Positions 50,900-60,700 of a stretch of 64,000 nt of DNA are shown one piece after another (within the stretch, counting starts at the first letter, position 1; each line of letters begins with the position of its first letter). The position numbers were made by a program, and so were the translations under genes. The notes below the pieces were generated by a model that was not told the origin of the DNA, did no database searches, and worked only from the letters and a program-made list of their open reading frames with translations. Source of the DNA: Sinotaia quadrata. Its lineage: Eukaryota > Mollusca > Gastropoda > Architaenioglossa > Viviparidae. The stretch covers positions 7,049,001-7,113,000 of the forward strand of contig CM054182.1 in assembly GCA_028829895.1 (NCBI GenBank), given 5' to 3'.

Positions 50900-51821
50900 T
50901 CTGTAGGCCTAATAGGTTGACCTTCTGTATACACTATATACAATGTAACTCTGTTGTGTTACTGTCAATGATTTTCATATTAAAAAGTTATCAAAACATT
51001 ACCATATATTTAAATTTAGTTTAATAAAATATTAATTCAAATGTGGTGAAAGCTATTAAAGTGTCTATATGATAATATAAGTTTTATATAACAATTAACA
51101 TATTAATTATTATAACTATTAATAGTATTAGGCCTATAAGATTACTATTTTACTAAAAATGTAAAATAATTATATAAATTATAAGTAGTTTTATTTTATT
51201 CTAATTTTATTTTAAGCATTATGAAACCTTAAACATTTTAAGAAATTGCATTTTACTCTTGAAAATTTTAAAAGAAACAAAATAAAAATAAAAGATATAT
51301 GTCTTTTTAATCCAAGAACAAGACATATACTAATATTTATAATAGGGGCCTAAAAAGTATACAGATTTAACTAAATATTTATATTCATATATATGCAGTA
51401 TACTCTAAGAAAATGTCTAGAAGCGTCAATGTCTATATATTAAACAACGCACACACATAAGTAGAAAAAATAAATAAAATGAAGATTATATTTATATACA
51501 AACCAACGAAAAATCCAAACCTCTTATAACTATATAAGTCTTATTGTTCTTTCAATTTCTTACCTCGCATAGATGATCTCTTGTGCTATCTTTCGAATTT
51601 GAAGAATGAGTCGATGCAGAAGATGTAGTGACAGAATCAGTTGAGCATACACTTGATCCAGCACTGAAAGACGGAGATCTCACCTGCTTTCTTGAACTAT
51701 CACCAAGGGCACTGTCTTCATTATCTGACGATCTTTCCAATGGTCTGAACGTTTGAGTACAATACAGAATTTTTGGTCCATGAAGTTCACAAAAATGGCA
51801 CAAAGCTATGATTGCATTCAT
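39054..51821 (-). CDS. FLCN: Folliculin, complete, nine coding exons
   Basis: Folliculin works with FNIP proteins as a GTPase-activating protein for RagC/D at the lysosome, controlling mTORC1 signalling toward TFEB/TFE3 and linking to AMPK. Exons: 51821-51564, 49939-49802, 48673-48452, 46370-46100, 45080-44872, 43189-43076, 42816-42555, 41963-41861, 39234-39054. All are GT-AG with matching phases and give 585 residues (human 579). N-terminal longin domain: [51 protein letters not shown]164 in the ARG motif aligns with the human arginine finger R164. C-terminal DENN part: [59 protein letters not shown] cag acceptor two bases before the ATG shows a further 5' UTR exon upstream. No broken residues or frameshifts. 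Confidence 0.97.
41861..41963 (-). CDS. FLCN: FLCN coding exon 8
   Basis: Residues 492-525: [17 protein letters not shown] then [11 protein letters not shown], a signature of the folliculin C-terminus. Donor AA/gtaagt. Confidence 0.96.
42010..42295. repeat. Degenerate tandem repeat in FLCN intron 7
   Basis: Recurring gagcataatctac / tctattatgag phrases spaced about 30-60 bp, starting some 45 bp from exon 8. No copy of the exon edge is evident here. Confidence 0.65.
42555..42816 (-). CDS. FLCN: FLCN coding exon 7
   Basis: Residues 405-492: [27 protein letters not shown] and [14 protein letters not shown]. The frame stays open to a TGA just past the donor, giving an apparent 88-codon ORF that is really exon plus intron. 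Confidence 0.96.
43076..43189 (-). CDS. FLCN: FLCN coding exon 6
   Basis: Residues 367-404: [21 protein letters not shown] and LFDTLK, matching vertebrate FRMLAWHVLMGNQVI. Phase 0 at both ends. Confidence 0.95.
43869..43985 (+). mobile_element. Possible tRNA-derived SINE fragment
   Basis: CATACCTGAGTGGATAGAGC resembles the D-arm/A-box of a lysine-type tRNA-derived SINE head. The B box is not convincing, so this is tentative. Confidence 0.22.
44652..44750. repeat. 33-bp minisatellite, three copies
   Basis: Three head-to-tail 33-bp units starting GGTAAAAATTAATATT, differing by one base, in FLCN intron 5. The repeated peptide of the overlapping minus frame is an artefact of the 33-bp period. 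Confidence 0.95.
44872..45080 (-). CDS. FLCN: FLCN coding exon 5
   Basis: Residues 297-366: an acidic, Ser/Thr-rich linker ([15 protein letters not shown]) ending [11 protein letters not shown], which matches vertebrate PVFKSLRHMRQ. The linker is poorly conserved, as in other animals. Confidence 0.94.
45260..45808 (+). mobile_element. Probable piggyBac-like transposon relic
   Basis: The right edge reads GTACCCAGTAAAGGG followed directly by TTAA (45805-45808), the form of a piggyBac end and its target site. Inside, a short plus frame near 45421 reads [19 protein letters not shown], like the acidic N-terminus of piggyBac transposases, and stops soon after. No matching left end was found, so the copy is deleted and inactive. 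Left limit approximate. Confidence 0.35.
46100..46370 (-). CDS. FLCN: FLCN coding exon 4
   Basis: Residues 207-297: [22 protein letters not shown], then [30 protein letters not shown], a highly conserved folliculin block. Confidence 0.96.
47825..48260 (+). repeat. Dispersed repeat, copy B, inside FLCN intron 3
   Basis: Counterpart of 34335-34755 in the same orientation; both share blocks such as acaagtataacatatcaata and ttgtttactt-caactttgacactta. Copy B has a short extra segment near 47905-47935. Confidence 0.85.
48452..48673 (-). CDS. FLCN: FLCN coding exon 3
   Basis: Residues 133-206: [30 protein letters not shown] (R164 is the presumed catalytic arginine finger) and [14 protein letters not shown]. 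Phase 0 both ends. Confidence 0.97.
49080..49270 (+). mobile_element. Possible tRNA-derived SINE in FLCN intron 2
   Basis: TGGCTGGCCATGAGAT followed about 35 bp later by GGTTCAAATTT (49129-49139) resembles RNA polymerase III A and B boxes of a tRNA-related head, with an unrelated body after it. No clear target duplication seen. Confidence 0.3.
49489..49801. repeat. Degenerate array of about 110-bp units abutting the FLCN exon 2 donor
   Basis: Three units sharing gagttagtaaagcag, cacat-ttataaacagca and gtattaaatatcaaaa phrases; the last runs directly into the splice donor of exon 2. Confidence 0.7.
49802..49939 (-). CDS. FLCN: FLCN coding exon 2
   Basis: Residues 87-132: [20 protein letters not shown] then [15 protein letters not shown], matching human GCRSLAAGHPGYISHDKE...VRQACVRSLSCE. 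Phase 0 both ends. Confidence 0.96.
50861..50899. repeat. (ATT)n microsatellite
   Basis: Thirteen uninterrupted trinucleotide units in FLCN intron 1. Confidence 0.95.
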
Positions 51822-51823
51822 TT
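51564..51823 (-). CDS. FLCN: FLCN coding exon 1
   Basis: Residues 1-86 from the ATG at 51821-51819, preceded by two UTR bases and a cag acceptor after a T-rich tract. [21 protein letters not shown] is the family's N-terminus; the rest is a Ser-rich loop. The frame is open upstream of the ATG, but that is intron. Confidence 0.96.
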
Positions 51824-53445
51824 CTGTATCAGAAAAAAAAGACGAATACAAGAAAAAATATATTAATCATATAAGGCATGGGAACCTACTTAAAAATTAT
51901 GATCTTGTGATCGGCAGAAACAAATGCCAGATGTCATGTGATTTTGTTATGATTCTGAGTCAGCTCCTGAATTCATACCATCTTGAGATAAATAATATTT
52001 GAAAATTAGTTATTAAGGAACCAAAACTTCATAGCTTACTATTAGAAGAACTTTTTAGTAAATTTCAAAGCAGTTTGGCATTATTTTAATATAAAAAAAA
52101 TATCATTCCATCTTTAAAAAGTCAGGATATGACTTTTATTCTCAAATTATTTGAGTTAGCTAAACTTTATTTTTGCGCCCCCCCCCCCGGCTTTCTCCAT
52201 TTGAGAACAATACACTATCCATACCCCTTTCACAACACTTTCTTTAGTTCTCATGACATTTTATTTAATTGAGTACTTATGGGTAAAGCTTTAAAGATGA
52301 TTGACTATTGATTAATTTTACAATACTGTATATATATTATATATATTTTGAAAACGCAGAACGAACCTACATACATAAGGAGCAATGGATTAGATGAGAC
52401 CATTCGCAAATCAACGAATGTTAGAAATGGACATAAAGAAGTAAATAAGTCAATCAGTCGATTGGAATTTCCTTCTTTTTCCGCACCTACTGTTGAAATC
52501 CCTAATCTTTTCTGTCATCTGAGATAATACATAATAATTTGACACACCTTTAAAAAAAGTTTCAACGTTTCCTGTGTGTCAGTGGGAAATGAGTTTAGAG
52601 GTTTATCGTGCTCTAATTATTGATTTGATCTCCCCCCTACCCTACATGTAACTGACCACGGTGTCTTTATTTAGCAGTCTTAATTGAGCAATTCAGGAGG
52701 ATCCTCTGACACTTTTTAAGGCCCATGGAAGTGCTTAAAGATGCAACAAATTTTATTGTTAAGGGGAGTATTTCTTCCATTTGTTATGTAGTCTGCAAGT
52801 AAATAATTTGCAACATTTATAATAATTTTATTAAGCGTAAAAGGAACTGAGCATTCCTGGATAGCAAGTACACTCCTCTACAGCTATTAGGGTCATTTCT
52901 CCACAGATTTCAGTGGCCCCCTTGCACACAGTCCTGGATATCAAAAGTGGTTTCGGCTGTTCTAAAAGAGTGTTTTTGCTTCCGACCAATGAGCAGAGAT
53001 ATTTTAGAGACTCTTGACATCAAAGTTGTTTCAAAATGGCGCGATGCTTTCGATTCTTACAGTAGATATAATGACAGCTCAAGCATGCACAACATTGAAC
53101 TAATACACTTTTATATTTATAACAAAAACACACAGTTAACGATTGACTTAGTTGTATGTGTTATGGATGCGAATTTTAAGATGCAATATTTCTGATAGTA
53201 GTGGACCAACAAAATGCTGCCGTTTTATCGTGTACAGACTTGAAATTGAGAACTCGTAAGATGCTTTGTTAGAACAGAAATTAGAAAAAAAAAAGTATAA
53301 TCTGAGACTTCTCGTCTTTTTTACTTATTATCACAATTTATCATGCAGAAATATATTAGACAGGCTCTGGGATTTGTGGCAATGTGGTTACGTGTTTAAA
53401 AATCTCACATGCTTATGAAGATTGTGGGAAAAAATAAAAAAAATA
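51824..53445. promoter_or_regulatory. Divergent intergenic region between FLCN and CCP110
   Basis: The two genes point away from each other with about 1.6 kb between start codons. This stretch must hold the FLCN 5' UTR exon(s) and both promoters. Visible candidates are CCAAT at 52986-52990, AAAATGGCGCG at 53035-53045 (YY1-like, one mismatch) and an inverted CCAAT near 52463. No TATA box stands out. The 82-codon plus frame at 52947 has no recognisable motif. Confidence 0.5.
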
Positions 53446-53469
53446 ATGAATTTGCGATCGGATTCAGAG
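53446..53469 (+). CDS. CCP110: CCP110 candidate first coding exon (8 codons)
   Basis: ATG then NLRSDSE, ending GATTCAGAG/gtaaga, a near-consensus donor. TGA at 53416-53418 closes the frame upstream. Phase 0 joins to CSSLAGMKELLQ in exon 2 without a stop. Too short to verify by homology. Confidence 0.5.
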
Positions 53470-56400
53470 GTAAGAAAGAATTCCGAAGATTTTGCTACTC
53501 TTTCACATTTTAATTAATTACCATGCTCAAACTTGTATTTATGACATTTGAATGCACAACTTAGATATGAATTATTGTCTTTTTAAATTACGAATTAACG
53601 AAATACTGCTGCCTGTCCACACAAACCAACCCACCTGTCTACTCATCCTTAACTGAGCCCGATTTCCTCGAATCGAAATTCAATAAAGAAATCTCCGTCC
53701 TTTTCACTTCCTTGATGGTTTCAATGCTACATGCTTAATTTTAATCTCAGTTATGCTTATGAATACATATTGCACTAGATTCATGCACAGAGACAAATCA
53801 TTATTGATATAATAATGATAGTAGGTCTTAGATCAGAGCTAATGGATAAAGTAAATTTGCATATTTGGTAAATATCAGACATGTTAACCCTCACTTTTAC
53901 TGGCTTTAACTGCAAAAAGACAATAGTGTATATATCAGACATATTAACCCTCTCATTTGCTAGCTTTAGCTGCAAACAGACAAAAGTAATAATCAAATAT
54001 GAAAGAAATAACACTTTTCTATTTGTAATTTTAATTTTTTTTTTGCATGCTTTAACAATAGTGTTCATTGTATACTGTTCTCTTATTTCATAACCTATTT
54101 ATTTATTAACATTTCAAGTGATAATTATTCATTAAATTTTTTTAATAGATGAATTGTTGTAATGTAACAAATCCCATGTTTCTTCTTTAAAAAGTTATTG
54201 TCTTATAATGATAATGTGAAGCATAGCCAGGTAATTTAGTTTAGAATTAATTAATTAAACACTAATAGTAATAAACTTAAGAAATAAATGTATACTTTGA
54301 ATTAATCTGTAGTAAATACTTATTAATGACATTTGCTAATTTGCTTTTCTTATATACTTCTCAATAAATATAATTTTATATATAAGATGTTTTCTAATAA
54401 ATGTACTTTTAAAAAAGGTAATTAATTTATAATATTAATAGATAACTTTGATTCCGATAGTCATGAAAAAGCAAACACATTTACACTGATTAAAACAATA
54501 ATAAAAATTACATATTACATGTTTATTATTATAGATTGTATTATATTACATGTGTTGTTTATTTTGAAATAATGAACATTATAAAGTTATGTACTATTCT
54601 CCCACACACAACCAACATATTTTCTTTTTATCTTTAACCATAACTTATATAACTTTTATAAGTTATATATTTTTCTCTCTTGAATTCTTAATTAATTTTT
54701 AAAACTCATTTGTTAATTTCATAAATAAAGGATTGCTTAATACTTATTATCTTGATATAATAATATATTTGGAATCATCTACATAGTCATAAGAGCACAA
54801 GATAAATGATGATTAGACGGTTTAGACCTATTTTAATACACAACTTCAGTCTTTCATTTGACAATCTAAACAAGCAAACAATACAATATACCACTTAAGG
54901 CTACAGTGATCTCATGATACCCATTATTTATATTATAGTAGTGCAAATGTTAAAGGTCAATGCTATTTTTGGTCTCCCACTTTTTGGATCTGTTCCAGGT
55001 GTACATAGAAACTATTCAAACACAGCTGTTGACATATGGATACCTTTCAATATTTTTATAGCCCATATTGTTGTTTTGCTTCTCATACTGTACTTTATTT
55101 ATGTAATTAATAAGTTTTGTGGTTTATTAACTTTAGTTCTGTCAGTATTAAATTTGTGACAATCATAGTAGTTAAACTTTGTAGTGCTACTTCTACTATA
55201 GACTGAGTAATAATTTATACTACAATGGTAATTTAGAAAACAAGCACTGTGCTTAAAGCTGTTGCACTTTTACTACAAATAACACATTAGCTTGAATAAT
55301 AAGATCAAATTTGCTCTAAATCTTTCTTTCTTATTTATAGTTCCATAACAGCTTCTTAGCAGTTTTTACTGCAGAATGAACTCTGAAGTCATTAATATAA
55401 ATAGTAGCTTCAGAGTGTAAATTTAATTAATGAATATATTTCAGCTACAGCACTTCTATTGTTATAAATTGCAAATAGAATCAAATGATATAGGCAAAGG
55501 CAGTTTGGAACCCTAGCCAAAATTGTGACATCGGCTATCCAGCAAAATAATAGCTGTGGGTAGGGCCATGCTATTGAGTTATCTTGACTCAGTGTGTGTT
55601 TATAACTTTATTGCATACATTGGGCAAGTTTAGCTCTGACTTTACTGCAACACAGAAGGCTCAGATTTGATCACTAAAATGTTTTGGTGATATGAGAATT
55701 GTATGAACATTTGGAATATTTTTGTCAGTGTTTATAATCATGAATCCATTCAGCATTACAACAGCAATATCAGGACAGGTTCACTTTACTACTAAAATTC
55801 AACATGTGAATGGACAAATTCAGGTTATGGTAGGTGACTTGCATAAATTTACAATTTATAATCCATTATCTTAAGAATTTAAATTTTAAGTTTGAAACTA
55901 GTTTCTAATAATGTAATTGTAATTCACTGCTGTTGTTATATTTCAAAATAAAATGGTCATTTGGTCATATTTTAAATGATGTCATAATTATGATTATATA
56001 ATTAGACAAAATTCCAGTGGATTTTTATACTAATAATATATATTTAAAATTTATTTCTGAGCAACTGAAGATTAAATATTTACATACCAATATGGAAGTT
56101 AAATTAGACTTAATAAATACCATATGTATGTGTATGCATGTGCATATTGTGTATAATATATGTCTTAAGTAGATGTGTGTTGAATATTATAATATATATT
56201 TAATATCATAAATAATTATCACATAGTATATGATATCATAAAGTAATTAATGTTGCAAGTGGTAGACACTCTCTCTAGTAATTGTAATAAAAATCACTTT
56301 TTATATTCACCACACAGTAATTCTGCTAAATACCAGTCTGTTTAGGGTGAAAAGAGGGAATTAATTTAATCAAGTAAATTAAAGTTTCCATAAAATCCTA

Positions 56401-57757
56401 AGCAGGGTCTATAAATAAAAACTGGACACGTAACATTTAAAAAATGTATTAAAATGTATAAACAATCGAAAAATGTTTTTTCATTTAAAACAAGATTTGA
56501 AGTGAGAGACTTATAGATGAAGTACAATTGAACTTCTTAATACTAATAATAGTGTAAGTAAAATATATTTCAAAACTATTTTAATTACAAAAGAATATTT
56601 TTGTATGATGAGCATATAAATTTCACACAACAAAAAGAATAGGTGAAGTGGTGATTTAAGATGAAATATGTACATATGAAAGAGGGAAGAAAGTATATCA
56701 TGTAACAATGAAGAGGTATGTGTTGAAATTTGCTGATGGCATACATATTAAATAGATTGTCCCATACTGGGAGAATGGGGCAAGAGTGCACTTTTGTTTC
56801 TCCTGACATTTTTCTGTTTTGTTGTATTATTGAACAATACACCATAGATGAGGTGATAAATGATGATTAATCATTCTTTAATTATTCAAGTTATCAAGAT
56901 AGTGTGTGCATATGTGCACATATATATGTATTTATTGTGAACTAAATCCATTTGAGTTTTAAAATAAGCAGTATCTGAAACCAGACTAAAAACTTGACCA
57001 ATGTTTATTTTTTAAAATTTTGATATCTCTGTTTTAGTGTTCATCGCTTGCTGGCATGAAAGAGCTGCTGCAATATTTTGAGGTGCAGAGTCGGCTTTTG
57101 GATCGCCATGAGCTGAATGATGCCTATAGTCTTGCAGATGGCAATGAAACTGGCACTTTCTTATCGTGCATTCGCTATAATGGTGTGCCCATCCTTCCAC
57201 CTGTGGTAAGTGACCGTGTAAAGAAAACTATTCACATTAATAGTCTTACATCATTAAATGAGGGAGAGCATATGAATTGTGGTAATAAAATGAAAATAAA
57301 TAACTATAGAAAGTGACAAACGGCTTGAGTGATTTTTTTTCACGTCACAGATTAAGTAAAGCAGTGATGTGTTATTGGCAAAAATGGATCAGTTTTGACA
57401 ATGCTAGTGCAAATTTGAAGACTGAAACCTAAAATGTCAAGTCACTGACTGAAGTATATCTTGTGTTGCAGATGACACCAGCAAGGCGTGAGGAAGCAAG
57501 ACAAGCTCGCCATGATGCTGTGTTTAGAAAGAAATGTCTTGATACTAGGCGACAAACATCAGCTACCTCTGTTTCAGCGTTGAAATTTGATAACACACAT
57601 GTTGGTATCATAAATACATTTCTGCTATCCTATATATGTATATATTAGTCATTTTGACCCATATTCTGTGTATGTGAGCCTCTGTATGTGTCTGTGTGAG
57701 CCCATTTCTTATAGTTGATGTCGGAGCCTGTTCCTTGCATTGTACTGTGTGTGTGTG

Positions 57758-57789
<32 letters not shown>

Positions 57790-60700
57790 TGCGTGTGCAC
57801 GTGTTTCTGAGCCAATTCTTTACGTTAATGTGAGCCCATTTTTATGTTGCTGCCTTTGAGTGAGCCAATTTTGCGTGTTGCTGTCTTTGCCTAGGGAACC
57901 CATTTCTTGTGTTGTTGTCAGTGTTGGTGTTAACCCATTTCTTGTGTTGCTGTTTTTGCCTGGGTGAATCCATTTCATGTGTTGCTGTCAGTGTATGAGC
58001 CCATTTCATGTATTGCTGTCTATATCTGCATGAGCCTGTTTCTTGTGTTGCTGTCAATGTCTGCTTGAGCCCATTTCTTGTGTTGCTGTCTTTGTGCAAG
58101 CCCTTTTTTTTTTTTTTGTTACTGTCAGTGTCTTTTTGAGAGATAATGTGTCTCATTGTGAGATAGTGTGTCTCATCATGGATTTGTATACAGTCCTTGG
58201 TCTCACTATTTAGTACAGTTCCCTGTACTAAATCATCATCATAATTTTTACTGTATATGATTTTCACTTTATGTGCTGCCATTTGAGATGTATCACCCAT
58301 CACCACCATACTGTGTTATCAAACCATGGCACACTGTAGTATCTTTATGTGAACCCTTGTATACTGATTAACAGATCATAGCTTGCTGTAGTATTTATAT
58401 GTGAACCCGTGCCATGTACACAATGTAAACAGACCTTAGCTTGCTGTAATATATTTATATGAGTCCTTGCCATGTAGGTTGTGTATACAGACCATAGCTT
58501 GCTATAGTATTGTTATGTGAGCTCTTGTCTTGTATGCTGTGACATAAAACCATTGTTTTTTGTAGTATCTTTATCCTTGTACATTGTGCGTATATCATTT
58601 GTTGATATTAATCATTGTTTGCAGTAGTATCTTTAGGTAGGGTTCTTGCATTGCATTCTGTATCTACCATATGTCTACTGTCATTGTTTGCAGTAGTATC
58701 TTTATATAAGCCTAGTAATAAATAATCATAAGATTAACAATATTTTTAGAATATAATTAATTTGCTTGCCTAATATAAATGCACAATTAATTGTCAATTT
58801 TTTTCTAATTTGGTGAATTTAAATGTTAAATGAATTTGTATATTTCTTAAATGGAAATCAGGTTTGAAACTTATTTTAAAAATTAATCTTTATCATATTA
58901 AAAAATTAAAAAAATAAAAATAGGCATCCTCTTCTCCAGAATAACAACAAATCCCGAAGAATCAAACTCAACCATTCTATTAAAAAGAAAAAAAAGCAGA
59001 CAAGCATTTTAAAATGTATTTATTAATAATTTTGTTTGTTTCTTGACATTTGTCTTTTATAGGCATCAACAAATGAAAGAGCCAGGAGACCCAAAGGATC
59101 TAAAACTACATTAGAAAGACCACTTGTATTAAAACCAGTTATCTCTTCTGCCTGGCACTCTGTAAATTCAGATAAAATGGTTGAATCAGTATTAGCTCCA
59201 CAATGCAATAATTTTCTGGACACTAAAAGCACTCTTGGTGCCACAAGCCTTGGCAATACTTTTGCTACATTTGAACAAGGGCCAGAGGATTTTGGTTTGC
59301 ATACTCTTGACTCTGTCTGCTCAGATTTCATGTCTCTTGAAGAAGCTTTGCCGACTGACTTTAATGGTGTTCCCCTTACTTCAGTAAAGCAGCAAAAGAT
59401 CTCCCATGACTTACTTCGATTGTCAAAAGTGCTAAAGGTAAAGGATTGTAACTCCACAGGTGGAAGTGATGCTAGTGAGGTCCCATCTTCAGAGTCTCTG
59501 ACAAATTATGAAAGGGAGGTAAATATACCAGCAGCTGACAGAATGATTAGTGGAAACACACCAGGTTTGAATAATGTCTCAGAAAGTTTTCTTCATGAAA
59601 GTCTTGATACAGTTGTGGAAGTTCATGCAGATGACAACATGTCCGAAAACACATCACGGTTTGCTGATAATGGGAGCAGACAGGGATCCCCTACAGACAC
59701 TTCATCTCCCGCTGAAGGGAATCCATCTGTTGCTTGCAGCACTAGCACTAACACATCTAGCTTGAGCTCTGCTAACACAACTACTACTTCAGATAGTCAA
59801 AGGAGCAGTCGAAGCAGTCCAAAGTCTTTAAAGAATACTGTTCATTTTGCATCATTTGTAACAGAATACATTGACACTAGTGCTAGCCTGTCCTCTGAGA
59901 ACATCACAGTGGTGAAGAAGAAATTGTCCACAGAACATGGACCGGAAGTGAAGAAGGGTTTGTTTCCTGACCCAGCAGGACATATATCTTTGGCTTCTGG
60001 ACTCAGTAAGGTAGGCACCCTTGGAGTCAGTGCCAGACACAGTAAACCCTCTCTGGACAGCAGTGAGGGTCTTCTGGCCAGGGTTTCTTTGTTAGACTCT
60101 GAATCTCCTGTCTCTGCTCCTTCAGAGTCATTTAGTGTTCAGTGTCAGTCACTTGCTAAAGGTGATCTGTCTACTTCAGACAAAGAGAACGATGACAGAC
60201 AAGCTAATGAGATATCTATTTTGGCTGGAACTGAAAATGATATTAGAGCAAATAGAGAAACAGTATTGGACCGACACTTACCATATGTGTCAAATGTTCC
60301 TGGATGGAGAAAAGGCTATGTAATTCCAAGTAACTCATCAGCCCAAGAATCAGAAAGAGCATTTTTAAGGGAGAGATCTGGTGTCAATGTTGTGAACAAC
60401 ACACAGTCTGCTAACAGCACAAATGTTTCTAGCTCTCATGGATCATCCAGGTTAGATGGAATGGCAGGTAACTCTGGTTCAAGCAGCAGCACTGTTGTTG
60501 AAAGTGGTACTTCTGTGAGTCCTGAGCCTGCTGATCCTTTACCTTTAAATGTTTCCACTCTACAAACTGAGCAGAGCCAAAGTACACGTGAAAGAGAGAA
60601 GCATTTTAAAATCAGCAAAACTTCTCGCAAGAAGCTGCCTCTAGAGCCGACCCAGCGAAGGCAGTATGCTGCACAGTTAGCTAAGGAGAATAATTTAAAA

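Noticed and set aside
54914..55159. 81-codon hydrophobic plus-strand frame in CCP110 intron 1
   Set aside because: T-rich DNA gives hydrophobic codons by chance; no splice sites or homology support it.
57842..58309. 155-codon minus-strand open frame
   Set aside because: It is a translation of the degenerate minisatellite in CCP110 intron 3; its repeated ATQETG/QRQQH pattern follows the DNA repeat.
59023..59457. 144-codon minus-strand frame opposite CCP110 exon 4
   Set aside because: Antisense shadow of a conserved coding exon.
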